Shown piece by piece: positions 33,684-41,899 of a stretch of 49,621 bases of DNA. The position numbers were made by a program, and so were the translations under genes. The notes below the pieces were generated by a model that was not told the DNA's origin, did no database searches, and worked only from the letters and a program-made list of their open reading frames with translations. The stretch lies in contig NZ_MRCS01000048.1 of the NCBI RefSeq assembly GCF_002303925.1, positions 1 through 49,621 of the forward strand, given 5' to 3'. Source of the stretch: Pseudomonas sp. ACN8. Its GTDB lineage: Bacteria > Pseudomonadota > Gammaproteobacteria > Pseudomonadales > Pseudomonadaceae. Within the stretch, counting starts at the first letter, position 1; each line of letters opens with the position of its first letter.

Positions 33684-36641
33684 ATGAAGCCGCACATGTA
33701 CAAAGGATTGATTCGCGCCATTGGCGCCTTGTTGACTGCTCTGGCCCTCTACAGCTTGCTGGGTTTTCTGATTTTACCGGGTGTCGCGTTACGCGTTGCC
33801 AACCAGCAACTGGCTAACTACGCCACCACACCCGCGACCATCCAGCGGATCGAATTCAATCCGTTCAGCCTTGAACTGACCCTTTGGGGCTTGAACATCG
33901 GCGAGCCCGGCAAAGAGCAGGTCGGTTTCGAACGCCTGTATGCCAATCTGCAACTCGACAGCCTGTGGACCAGGGCGGTGCACCTGTCCAATGTCGAACT
34001 GGACAAGCCCAAGACCGAAATCCTGTTCAGCAAGGATGGCAAACTCAATCTGCTCGGGCTGTTCAAACTGCCAGCGAGCGAGCCCACACCCGCCGACCCG
34101 GATGCCAAGCCGTTTCCGCTGCGCATCGAGCGGATCAAACTGGCGGGCGGCGCCGTGCACTTTGAAGATGCCCGGCCCAGCGAGCCCATCGAGTTTCTCT
34201 ACGACACACTCGATTTCGAGCTGAAGAACCTCAGTACCCTGCCCGATGACAGCGCCGACATGACCCTGGTGGCCGTCGGCCCCAATGGCGGACAGATTGA
34301 CTGGACCGGTAACTTCAGTCTGGTCCCGATCGCCTCCGAAGGTAAGCTGAAAATTACCGATGGCAAGATGAAAGCCTTTTGGCCCTATGTGCGCGATGCC
34401 GTGCCACTGGACCTCGAAAACGGCGTCATGAGCATCAGTACCGACTACAAATTCAGCCTGGCCAAGGAAACCGAGCTGTTGCTGAGCAATGTAGCGGTCA
34501 ACATTGCACCCTTCGCGATCAAGGCCCCGGATGGCCGGCCGCTGGTGAAGCTCGAGCGCCTGGACGTCAGCGAAACCACCGTGGACCTGGCCAAACAGCA
34601 AGTGGTGGTCGGCAAGATCCGCAGCCACAAACTGGAAACCTGGGCCGCGCTGGAATCGGACGGCCAACTCGACTGGCAGAAACTGTTCGCCAGCCAACCG
34701 TCAAAACCCACCGCCAAAGCCAAGGCAGATGCCGAACCGGCCCGCACTCCGGCGGCGGCAGACTCACCGAAGCCCGAACCGGCCGCCCCAGGCAAACCCT
34801 GGCAGGTGCTGCTCAAGGACGTACAGTTGCGCGATTACCAGGTGCATCTGGCTGACCGAAAGGCACAGCCTCCCGTCGCCCTGGATCTGGCTCCGCTGAA
34901 CCTCGACCTGCAAAACTTCGACAGCCTCAACGGTTCTCCCTTTACCCTCAAGCTCGATACCGGCGTGGGCAAGCAAGGCAAGATCATGGCCGACGGCGAG
35001 GTCAACCTGGCCCCGGTCAGCGCCAGGCTGAAGGTACAGACCAGGGACATCGACCTGCGGGTTGCCCAGTCCTACATCACGCCATTCATTCGCCTGGAAT
35101 TGCGCAGCGGCATGCTCGGCAGCGATCTGGCGGTCGACCTGAAAAGCACCGAGCCCCTGGCGTTCAACGTCACCGGCCGCGCCCAGGTCGATCAGTTGCA
35201 TACCCTGGACACCCTGAAAACCCGCGACTTCCTCAAGTGGCAACAGGTCGTGGTCGAAGGTCTGAACTATCAGCATGGGGACAGCCTGTCGATCGACAAG
35301 ATCAACCTGTTCCAGCCCTACGCGCGCTTCATGATCAACGATGATCGCACCACCAACATCGATGACCTGCTGATTCCCCAACCGGCGGACTCCGGGGCAA
35401 AACAGGCGGTAAGCAAATCCGCCGGCAACGAGAAACCGCTGGGCATCCACATCGGTGGCATTTTCATCAATGACGGTTCGGCCAACTTCGCCGACTTCAG
35501 CCTGACGCCGAACTTCGCCACCGCCATCCAGCAACTCAACGGGCAGATCGGCACCATCGACAGCCGTCAGCAGAAACCGGCCGGTGTCGACGTCAAGGGC
35601 AAGGTCGATCGCTACGCACCGGTGACCATCAAGGGCTCGGTCAATCCGTTCGACCCGATGGCCAGCCTCGACATCGCCACCAGCTTCAAACGTGTGGAAC
35701 TGACCACGTTGACGCCCTATTCCGGCAAGTTCGCCGGCTACCGTATCCGCAAGGGCCGGCTCAATCTCGACCTGCACTACCAGATCACCAAGGGTCAGCT
35801 CAAAGCCGAAAACAAAGTGGTGGTGGAACAACTGCAACTGGGTGAAAAAGTCGACAGCCCGGATGCCGTGAGCCTGCCGCTGAAACTGGCCATTGCCTTG
35901 CTCAAGGACGTCGACGGCAAGATCTCCATCGAACTGCCGGTCACCGGCGACCTGAACAACCCTCAGTTCAGCGTCATGCCGATTATCTGGCAGACCCTGC
36001 GTAACCTGGTCGTCAAAGCCGCGGCGGCACCGTTCAAACTCATTGGCGGGTTGGTCAACGGTGGTGGTTCGGAAGACCTGGGCAGCGTTTCATTCGCTGC
36101 GGGCTCCAGCGACCTGAGCAAGGACGCCGAAGGTGCCTTGGACAAACTGTCCAAGGCGCTCAAGGAACGCCCGGCCCTGCGCCTGGAAATCGAAGGCACC
36201 GCCGCCCAGAGCAGCGATGGCCCGCTGATCGCCGAACAACGCCTGGAACGTGAATACCAATACAACTACTACAAAATGCTCCAGCGCCGCGGTGACAAGG
36301 TCCCGGCCCAGGCTTCGTTACTGGAAGTGCCTGACGACGAAAAAGGCCCCCTGCTTGAAGGTATCTACCGCACTCGCCTGAAAACCCAGCCCCCTGCCGA
36401 ATGGAAGGATCTGGGCAAGGAAGAACGCACAGCGAAAATGCGCGCCGAGGTGATCAAGTTCTGGAGCACCAGCGACGTGCTGTTGCGTCAACTGGGCCAG
36501 GAACGCGCCAGCAGTATCAAGGATTACCTGGTCGACAAGGCCCAACTGGAAGATGACCGGGTGTACTTCATCGACGCCAATCTGGGCGAGGCGCAAAGTG
36601 ATGGCCGCGTGGTAACACAGATGCATCTGGATGCCGAGTGA
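33684..36641 (+). CDS. DUF748/AsmA-like envelope protein with an OmpA-like C-terminal region
   Basis: A protein of about 985 residues. One N-terminal helix (GLIRAIGALLTALALYSLLG) is followed by a large periplasmic part with repeats of the AsmA/DUF748 type (RIEFNPFSLELTLWGLNIG, GGAVHFEDARP, DGSANFADFSL). A Pro/Ala/Lys-rich linker (residues about 340-372) divides it. The last 190 residues begin with VSFAAGSSDLSKDAEGALDKL, which resembles the start of an OmpA-type peptidoglycan-binding domain. Proteins of the AsmA class are thought to bridge the periplasm and move lipids; for DUF748 this is inference. Start uncertain: ATG 33684, ATG 33696 (MYKGLIR) and GTG 33651 are possible. Confidence 0.82.
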   Translation: MKPHMYKGLIRAIGALLTALALYSLLGFLILPGVALRVANQQLANYATTPATIQRIEFNPFSLELTLWGLNIGEPGKEQVGFERLYANLQLDSLWTRAVHLSNVELDKPKTEILFSKDGKLNLLGLFKLPASEPTPADPDAKPFPLRIERIKLAGGAVHFEDARPSEPIEFLYDTLDFELKNLSTLPDDSADMTLVAVGPNGGQIDWTGNFSLVPIASEGKLKITDGKMKAFWPYVRDAVPLDLENGVMSISTDYKFSLAKETELLLSNVAVNIAPFAIKAPDGRPLVKLERLDVSETTVDLAKQQVVVGKIRSHKLETWAALESDGQLDWQKLFASQPSKPTAKAKADAEPARTPAAADSPKPEPAAPGKPWQVLLKDVQLRDYQVHLADRKAQPPVALDLAPLNLDLQNFDSLNGSPFTLKLDTGVGKQGKIMADGEVNLAPVSARLKVQTRDIDLRVAQSYITPFIRLELRSGMLGSDLAVDLKSTEPLAFNVTGRAQVDQLHTLDTLKTRDFLKWQQVVVEGLNYQHGDSLSIDKINLFQPYARFMINDDRTTNIDDLLIPQPADSGAKQAVSKSAGNEKPLGIHIGGIFINDGSANFADFSLTPNFATAIQQLNGQIGTIDSRQQKPAGVDVKGKVDRYAPVTIKGSVNPFDPMASLDIATSFKRVELTTLTPYSGKFAGYRIRKGRLNLDLHYQITKGQLKAENKVVVEQLQLGEKVDSPDAVSLPLKLAIALLKDVDGKISIELPVTGDLNNPQFSVMPIIWQTLRNLVVKAAAAPFKLIGGLVNGGGSEDLGSVSFAAGSSDLSKDAEGALDKLSKALKERPALRLEIEGTAAQSSDGPLIAEQRLEREYQYNYYKMLQRRGDKVPAQASLLEVPDDEKGPLLEGIYRTRLKTQPPAEWKDLGKEERTAKMRAEVIKFWSTSDVLLRQLGQERASSIKDYLVDKAQLEDDRVYFIDANLGEAQSDGRVVTQMHLDAE

Positions 36642-36648
36642 TGAATCG

Positions 36649-36750
36649 CCGGCTGGAGTCTGCTCGCGATGGCGACAAAACAGTCAACATTGATGTCGCC
36701 TGAAAGACTGTCATCGTCGGAACGCCGCCCGGAGCAGGCTCACTCCTGCA
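36649..36750. repeat. Degenerate REP doublet
   Basis: GAGTCTGCTCGCGATGGCG on the left and GGAGCAGGCTCACTCCTGC on the right are decayed REP units flanking AGTCAACATTGATGTCGCCTGA, a family A type spacer. Many substitutions have broken the palindromes, so it appears to be an old copy. Confidence 0.7.
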
Positions 36751-36776
36751 AATTGATTTTCAGCGCTACACATAGA

Positions 36777-36807
36777 ACAGGCCCCGGCAAAAATGCACGG
36801 GGCCTGT
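36777..36807. terminator. Bidirectional hairpin between convergent genes
   Basis: ACAGGCCCCG / CGGGGCCTGT (36777-36786 and 36798-36807) with an 11-base loop stands between the DUF748 and BON genes, which converge. T runs are weak on both sides. Confidence 0.65.
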
Positions 36808-36913
36808 GACGGCCACATCCTTATGGCCCTTCGCATGAACACTCAGGTGGCAACAGACGTAAGACTCGGCCCGTCTGTCGCGCCTTCTCCCGGTCCAGGC
36901 GAGAAGTCTTGCC

Positions 36914-37270
36914 TTACTCGGCTTTGAGGCCGTCAGCGGAGACCGCCTTGACCCCTTTGATTTTCTTGGTGATGGCCACAGCCATCTCTTTTTGCGAATC
37001 GGTCACAGCGGTGGTCGACGACAGCGATACCACGCCTTTGTTTGTTTCAACCTTGATGTCGCTACCTGGAATGCCTTTTTCGGTCATCAGGTCAGCTTTG
37101 ACTTTGGTGGTGATCCAGGTATCGGAAGTAGCTTCTTTCGCTTCGGTCATTTCACCGGCAGCCAGCACCATTGGCGACTGGGTTGCCTGGGTGGTTTGAG
37201 CAAACGCAACGTTGGCCATGGTCAGGGTCAGCGCGGTAGCAGCAGCGGCAGTGATAGCGAACTTCTTCAT
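36914..37270 (-). CDS. BON-domain periplasmic protein
   Basis: A 118-residue secreted protein with a signal peptide (MKKFAITAAAATALTLTMANVAFAQ, cut near Ala24). A single BON domain covers the rest (DTWITTKVKADLMTEKGIPG, then IKVETNKGVVSLSS and AVAITKKIKGVKAV). It is like one half of OsmY and may bind phospholipid or stabilise the envelope under stress; that is known only for relatives. A strong ribosome site (AGGAG) precedes the ATG. A sigma-54-like -24/-12 element lies about 45 bases upstream (37326-37311). The 240 bases upstream are AT-rich, unlike the genes around. Confidence 0.88.
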   Translation of the reverse strand: MKKFAITAAAATALTLTMANVAFAQTTQATQSPMVLAAGEMTEAKEATSDTWITTKVKADLMTEKGIPGSDIKVETNKGVVSLSSTTAVTDSQKEMAVAITKKIKGVKAVSADGLKAE

Positions 37271-37310
37271 ACGAGTAACTCCTGTTTTTCGGAAAGTTAC
37301 CTGGAATATT

Positions 37311-37326
37311 GCGAACGCTGTGCCAA
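37311..37326 (-). promoter_or_regulatory. Sigma-54-like promoter of the BON gene
   Basis: Minus strand TTGGCACAGCGTTCGC: GG (37324-37323) and GC (37312-37311) with ten bases between. Eight of the ten or so conserved bases match; the -12 reads TCGC rather than TTGC. The predicted RNA start is about 30 bases before the ATG. Confidence 0.5.
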
Positions 37327-37505
37327 CTCTGAAACAGAGAGTAAATACATATTAATCAACAAGTTATAAAATCAGCCAATTTTCGGAATCATGCAAAATG
37401 CACGAGAAGCACAATCACTGCATGCAAGTTGCGGGTTTGTGGAAAGTTCCTAAGATGCTGAATTTCCGAGCTTTATCTGCGGCATTTGACGACAGGTCGA
37501 CAAAC

Positions 37506-37530
37506 AGGAAAATCCCCGCAAAAGCGGGGA
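37506..37530 (-). terminator. pilA terminator
   Basis: TCCCCGC / GCGGGGA with an AAAA loop (37513-37519 and 37524-37530), followed on the minus strand by TTTTCC. It lies 15 bases after the pilA stop. Confidence 0.85.
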
Positions 37531-37544
37531 CTTGATTCAGCAAT

Positions 37545-37967
37545 TCATGCCGCAGAACCGGTACACCCTTTAGGCAAGTAGTCCTGGGAAACGCTGCTCT
37601 TACATGACCAGCCTTTGTCTTCGTCCCGTGTCAAGGTGACGGTTTTGCCCTGGACCACCCCAGGGGCATTGTGCAACGTACAAACGATTGATCCCCCTCC
37701 CGCCTGCGTTGTGCCCGTCACAGACAGGGCGCAATGGTTGGTCGATGTCTCGCCGGCGGGCGCCACGTTGGCAATTGTCGGGGTTTCCCCCTGGCTGATC
37801 ACATCCTCGAACGGCACCTTCATTGCAGTCAGCTCGGCCATCGCCGCCGTGACCTTGGCCCGCGCCTGGTACTTGGAATACATCGGCAGACCCAGTGTTG
37901 CCAGGATCCCGATGATCGCCACTACGACGAGCAACTCGATCAGGGTAAAACCTTTCTGATTGTTCAT
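37545..37967 (-). CDS. pilA: Type IVa major pilin
   Basis: A 140-residue prepilin. A short basic leader MNNQKG is cut after Gly6 by PilD, leaving Phe1 and Glu5 in FTLIELLVVVAIIGIL, the conserved N-terminal alpha helix. The globular part has four cysteines (HCALS, IVCTL, WSCKS, KGCTG), suggesting two disulfides including the C-terminal D-loop. The ATG at 37967 has GGAG upstream; the longer frame to 38099 is rejected because it would put 44 residues before the leader. A sigma-54 promoter lies upstream, as in P. aeruginosa, where PilS/PilR act. It diverges from pilC. Confidence 0.95.
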   Translation of the reverse strand: MNNQKGFTLIELLVVVAIIGILATLGLPMYSKYQARAKVTAAMAELTAMKVPFEDVISQGETPTIANVAPAGETSTNHCALSVTGTTQAGGGSIVCTLHNAPGVVQGKTVTLTRDEDKGWSCKSSVSQDYLPKGCTGSAA

Positions 37968-38015
37968 GTACAAGCTCCATGCATGAGTCGAAGGCTCATG
38001 ACCTGCCCCATGGCA

Positions 38016-38031
38016 GCACAGCCTGTGCCAA
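38016..38031 (-). promoter_or_regulatory. Sigma-54 promoter of pilA
   Basis: Minus strand TTGGCACAGGCTGTGC: GG at 38029-38028 and GC at 38017-38016 with exactly ten bases between. Predicted RNA start near 38004, giving a leader of about 37 bases. The pilin gene of P. aeruginosa is also sigma-54 dependent. Confidence 0.7.
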
Positions 38032-38134
38032 GGCCAGAAGCCCCTGTTGGCAGGGGATATGGTGACAGCAAAGCCCTCACCTACTACCTGGATCAGCACT
38101 ATCTGACGTTTTTTGTCACCTCACCCTTCCGGGT

Positions 38135-38163
38135 TTGGCCCCGTCCCCTGACTAGGCTATAAG
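38135..38163 (+). promoter_or_regulatory. Candidate pilC promoter
   Basis: TTGGCC (38135-38140), a 17-base spacer and TATAAG (38158-38163) stand 32 bases before the pilC ATG. This suggests pilC-pilD-coaE-yacG have their own sigma-70 promoter rather than depending on an upstream pilB. Confidence 0.55.
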
Positions 38164-38194
38164 AGCAATTCAATCGGAATACCCAGGACTGAAC

Positions 38195-39412
38195 ATGGCG
38201 GTCAAGGCAGCGAAAATCAGCGTGTATGCATGGGAAGGCATCGACCGCAAAGGCACAAAAGTGACCGGCGAACTCAGCGCTCAAAACCCGGCGCTGATCA
38301 AGGCGAAGCTGCGCAAGCAAGGCATCACTCCCGGCAAAGTCCGCAAAAAAAACCATTCGGTTTTCAACATGGGCAAGCGCATCAAGGCCCAGGACATTGC
38401 CCTGTTCACCCGGCAAATAGCGACGATGATGAAGGCTGGCGTACCGTTGTTGCAGTCCTTCGACATCATCGGCGAAGGCTTCGACAATCCGGCCATGCGC
38501 AAACTGGTGGACGAACTGAAACAGGAAGTTGCAGCAGGCAGCAGCTTCGCCGCCGCCCTGCGCAAGAAGCCCCGGTATTTCGATGAGCTGTATTGCAACC
38601 TGGTGGATGCCGGCGAACAGGCCGGTGCCCTCGACACCCTTTTGGAGCGGGTCGCGACCTACAAGGAAAAGAGCGAAAGCCTCAAGGCCAGGATCAGGAA
38701 AGCCATGACCTACCCGCTGGTGGTGGTGTTCGTCGCTGCGATTGTCACCGGGATTCTGCTGGTCAATGTCGTGCCGCAGTTCGAATCGGTGTTCAAAGGC
38801 TTTGGTGCCGAACTGCCGGCCTTCACCGTGATGGTCATTGGCCTGTCGCAATTCATGCAGGCCTGGTGGTGGGTGGTCCTTGGCGCGCTGATCACAACGG
38901 CCTTCGGCGTGCGCCACGCCCTCAGGACATCCCCGGCCTTCCGCGACCGGATGGACACCTGGCTGCTGAAACTGCCGCTGGTGGGCACCCTGATGCACAA
39001 GTCCGCCGTGGCCCGGTTCGCCCGTACACTGTCGACCACTTTCGCTGCCGGCGTGCCGCTGGTGGAGGCCCTGGAATCAGTGGCCGGAGCGACCGGCAAT
39101 AGCGTGTTCAAGCGCGCGGTATTGCGCATCCGGCAGGACATCTCGACCGGCATGCAATTGCATTTCGCCATGCGCACCTGCGGCGTCTTTCCGAACATGG
39201 CGATACAAATGACCGCCATCGGCGAAGAGTCCGGCACCCTGGACGCTATGCTCGATAAAGTCGCGGGGTTCTACGAAGACAACGTCGATAACATGGTCGA
39301 TAACCTCACCAGCCTGATGGAGCCGTTCATCATGGTGGTGCTGGGTGTTATCGTCGGTGGACTGGTAGTTGCCATGTACCTGCCCATCTTCCAACTTGGC
39401 TCAGCGATCTGA
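38195..39412 (+). CDS. pilC: Type IV pilus inner-membrane platform protein PilC
   Basis: A 405-residue polytopic protein with two T2SF domains. In the first, ALFTRQIATMMKAGVPLLQSFDI, and in the second, ARFARTLSTTFAAGVPLVEALES, show the repeated family pattern; three main transmembrane segments (near 175, 225 and 380) follow the usual topology. It connects the assembly ATPases with the growing pilus at the inner membrane. It is full length with no frameshift. The extension ATPase gene pilB, which normally lies between pilA and pilC, is not present. Confidence 0.94.
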   Translation: MAVKAAKISVYAWEGIDRKGTKVTGELSAQNPALIKAKLRKQGITPGKVRKKNHSVFNMGKRIKAQDIALFTRQIATMMKAGVPLLQSFDIIGEGFDNPAMRKLVDELKQEVAAGSSFAAALRKKPRYFDELYCNLVDAGEQAGALDTLLERVATYKEKSESLKARIRKAMTYPLVVVFVAAIVTGILLVNVVPQFESVFKGFGAELPAFTVMVIGLSQFMQAWWWVVLGALITTAFGVRHALRTSPAFRDRMDTWLLKLPLVGTLMHKSAVARFARTLSTTFAAGVPLVEALESVAGATGNSVFKRAVLRIRQDISTGMQLHFAMRTCGVFPNMAIQMTAIGEESGTLDAMLDKVAGFYEDNVDNMVDNLTSLMEPFIMVVLGVIVGGLVVAMYLPIFQLGSAI

Positions 39413-39413
39413 C

Positions 39414-40286
39414 ATGCCCTTGAATGAAATCCTGATTCACTCTGCGCTGGCCTTTGTCCTTCTCGCAGGCATCACTGGCCTGCTGGTCGGCAGTTTCCTC
39501 AATGTCGTGATCTGGCGCCTGCCGAAAATGCTCGAACGCGACTGGCGTGAGCAGGCCCATGACATTCTCGGGCTGCCTGGCGAAACACCGCTGCCGACCT
39601 ACAACCTGTTGCTGCCCCACTCCCAGTGCCCGCACTGCGGTCACCGAATCCGCGCCTGGGAAAACATCCCGCTGCTCAGCTACGTTTTTTTGCGCGGCCG
39701 CTGTTCAGCCTGTGCGGCAGCGATCAGCCCGCGCTATCCGTTGACCGAACTGGCCTGCGGGCTGTTGTCGGCGTTTGTTGCCTGGCACTTCGGCTTCGGT
39801 TGGCCGGCCGGCCTGATGCTGATCCTGAGCTGGGGGTTGCTGGCGATGAGCCTGATCGACGCCGAACATCAGATTTTGCCCGATGTACTGGTGCTGCCGC
39901 TGATATGGCTGGGGTTGATCGTCAACAGTTTCGGCCTGTTCGTGTCGTTGCACGACGCGCTTTGGGGAGCGATCGCCGGCTACGGCCTGCTGTGGTCGGT
40001 GTTCTGGCTGTTCAAGCTGATCACCGGCAAGGAGGGCATGGGCTACGGTGATTTCAAGCTGCTGGCGATGCTGGGCGCCTGGGGTGGCTGGCAAATTTTG
40101 CCGCTGACCATCCTGCTGTCCTCGCTGGTGGGTGCCATTATCGGGCTGATCCTGCTGCGCTGGCGCAATGCAAAAACCTCGACGCCAATCCCTTTCGGCC
40201 CCTATCTGGCCATTGCCGGCTGGATTGCGTTGCTCTGGGGTGGTCAAATAACCGACCTCTATTGGCAGCTTGTCGGTTTGAAATGA
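39414..40286 (+). CDS. pilD: Prepilin peptidase/N-methyltransferase PilD
   Basis: A 290-residue aspartic membrane protease that cuts the leader from prepilins and type II secretion pseudopilins and methylates the new N-terminus. The cytoplasmic zinc site has four cysteines (CPHCGH and CSACAA). The two catalytic aspartates are in SLIDAEHQILPD and GYGDFKLLAMLGAW. About eight helices are predicted. It begins one base after the pilC stop and overlaps coaE by four bases (ATGA at 40283). Confidence 0.96.
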   Translation: MPLNEILIHSALAFVLLAGITGLLVGSFLNVVIWRLPKMLERDWREQAHDILGLPGETPLPTYNLLLPHSQCPHCGHRIRAWENIPLLSYVFLRGRCSACAAAISPRYPLTELACGLLSAFVAWHFGFGWPAGLMLILSWGLLAMSLIDAEHQILPDVLVLPLIWLGLIVNSFGLFVSLHDALWGAIAGYGLLWSVFWLFKLITGKEGMGYGDFKLLAMLGAWGGWQILPLTILLSSLVGAIIGLILLRWRNAKTSTPIPFGPYLAIAGWIALLWGGQITDLYWQLVGLK

Positions 40287-40906
40287 ATAGCCCTGTGGAA
40301 AAACCCTGGATTCTCGGCCTGACCGGCGGCATTGGCAGCGGCAAAAGTGCGGCCGCCCAACACTTCATCGACCTGGGTGTGCATGTGGTCGACGCCGATC
40401 ATGCTGCTCGCTGGGTAGTGGAACCCGGTCGCCCGGCACTGGCACAAATCGCCGAACACTTCGGCCCTGGCGTGTTGCAGGCCGACGGGCAACTGGACCG
40501 CGCCGCGCTACGCAAATTGATCTTCGAGGTACCTGAAGAACGCCGCTGGCTGGAGGCCCTCCTGCATCCGCTGATCGGCGAGGAGATCGCTCACCACCTG
40601 GCGCTGGCAAAATCGCCTTATGCGATTCTGGTTTCGCCGCTGCTGATCGAGTCCGGGCAATACGCCATGACCCAACGGGTATTGGTGATCGATGCCCCCG
40701 AACAATTGCAGATCGAACGTACCCTGCAACGTGACCAGACCAGCGAGCAGCAAGTCCAGGCGATCCTCAAGGCTCAGTCCAGCCGCCAGGATCGCGTGAG
40801 CCATGCCGACGACGTCGTGGTCAATGACCGCGACCTTACCTGGCTGCACAGCGAGGTCGAGCGCCTGCATCACTTTTATCTTTCATTGCGTGGAGGCCAG
40901 TCATGA
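40283..40906 (+). CDS. coaE: Dephospho-CoA kinase
   Basis: A 207-residue P-loop kinase that phosphorylates the 3' hydroxyl of dephospho-CoA, the last step of CoA synthesis. Walker A is GLTGGIGSGKSAA near residues 12-24, and DADHAARWVVEPG and the LID region follow. Its start overlaps the pilD stop (ATGA) and its end overlaps yacG (ATGA), so three genes are coupled. The window also carries panB, panC and panD for the same pathway. Confidence 0.96.
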   Translation: MNSPVEKPWILGLTGGIGSGKSAAAQHFIDLGVHVVDADHAARWVVEPGRPALAQIAEHFGPGVLQADGQLDRAALRKLIFEVPEERRWLEALLHPLIGEEIAHHLALAKSPYAILVSPLLIESGQYAMTQRVLVIDAPEQLQIERTLQRDQTSEQQVQAILKAQSSRQDRVSHADDVVVNDRDLTWLHSEVERLHHFYLSLRGGQS

Positions 40907-41103
40907 GCCAACCAACAACCGTCGAATGCCCAACCTGTGGCGCCCCTGTGGAATGGACCGCCGAGAGCAAATTCCGGCCATTCTGCTCCGACCGCTGCAA
41001 ACTGATCGACCTGGGTGCCTGGGCGTCCGAAGAGCACAAGATTCCAGTGGCTCCCGATGCCGAGGACGAAATGTTCAGCGGTGACTTCGACCCGCGTCAC
41101 TGA
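40903..41103 (+). CDS. yacG: DNA gyrase inhibitor YacG
   Basis: A 66-residue zinc protein with four cysteine ligands: Cys9 and Cys12 (CPTC), Cys28 and Cys32 (CSDRC). In E. coli YacG binds GyrB and blocks DNA binding by gyrase. The acidic C-terminus (PDAEDEMF) is typical. The ATG overlaps the coaE stop by four bases. It is the last gene of the pilC unit. Confidence 0.95.
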   Translation: MSQPTTVECPTCGAPVEWTAESKFRPFCSDRCKLIDLGAWASEEHKIPVAPDAEDEMFSGDFDPRH

Positions 41104-41138
41104 TCCATCGAATGGGCGATTCCAGGTCTTGATGCGGA

Positions 41139-41828
41139 TCAGGACTTGGGATCGTCGTCCTTCCAGGGAGCCGAGAGATAGCGGGTGCGGTTGAACGTCT
41201 CAAGCCACTCCGGACAAAACACCACCAGCGCACTGACGATCATGCCGTTGATAAACGCTTCGGGAAAAATGATCAGCCACAGATATCCGACAAAATCTTC
41301 CAGCCAGTACGGCATCTCGAAACGCTCGTCGAACCATAGCAACCATAGCGCCAGCAGCAGACACAGCAACGCCGACAGCGCGGCGGCAAAGAATCCGGAA
41401 ACGAAGATATACACAAAGGGATTTCGTGGCTGCGCCCGCTCCACCAGGATCGCGCAGCACTCGGTGACCAGCACCGGCAGCGCAATCAACAGCGCGCCAT
41501 TGACCCCGACAGCCGCCAGGTCCTGTCGGTCGAGTAACACCAGCCCCGTTTGCGCAACCAACCCGCCGACCAGCGCCAGCGGCCAGTCCAGCAGTAGCGT
41601 CACCGCTGTCATGCCGATGAAGTGGTAAGACACGCCGGTATCAAAGTCGCGCCGCACCAGCCACAACAGAAACAGCGCAAACACCGTTCCAAACAGCAGA
41701 TGCTGACGACGGCTGTCGGTGAACAGTTCAACCCACGGCGCGCGGCAGATCGCCCAGATCAACACCGGCACATAGATCAGCCAGCCGACCGCAAGGGTTT
41801 GCGATGACAGCAACTCGGCACCGATCAT
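41139..41828 (-). CDS. CbiM-like energy-coupling factor transporter permease
   Basis: A 229-residue membrane protein with about six or seven helices, matching the energy-coupling factor ABC transporter permease/CbiM family as seen in YHFIGMTAVTLLLDWPLALVG and the C-terminal LIIFPEAFINGMIVSALVV. True CbiM cobalt permeases have an essential N-terminal MHI motif that supplies metal ligands; here the N-terminus is MIGAELLSSQ, so that site is missing. No CbiN, CbiQ or CbiO gene is next to it. It may be an orphan S-component-like protein of unknown substrate. I chose the ATG at 41828 because GGAGG lies upstream; a TTG at 41858 is possible. Confidence 0.7.
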   Translation of the reverse strand: MIGAELLSSQTLAVGWLIYVPVLIWAICRAPWVELFTDSRRQHLLFGTVFALFLLWLVRRDFDTGVSYHFIGMTAVTLLLDWPLALVGGLVAQTGLVLLDRQDLAAVGVNGALLIALPVLVTECCAILVERAQPRNPFVYIFVSGFFAAALSALLCLLLALWLLWFDERFEMPYWLEDFVGYLWLIIFPEAFINGMIVSALVVFCPEWLETFNRTRYLSAPWKDDDPKS

Positions 41829-41899
41829 GGCTACGCGCGCCTCCCAGGCGAAGAACAACAGGCACTCAGTCTACACCGCCGCTCTCCCGCCCTTCGACT

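Noticed and set aside
37968..38099. Extended pilA start
   Set aside because: It would place 44 residues before the prepilin leader and cover the sigma-54 promoter.
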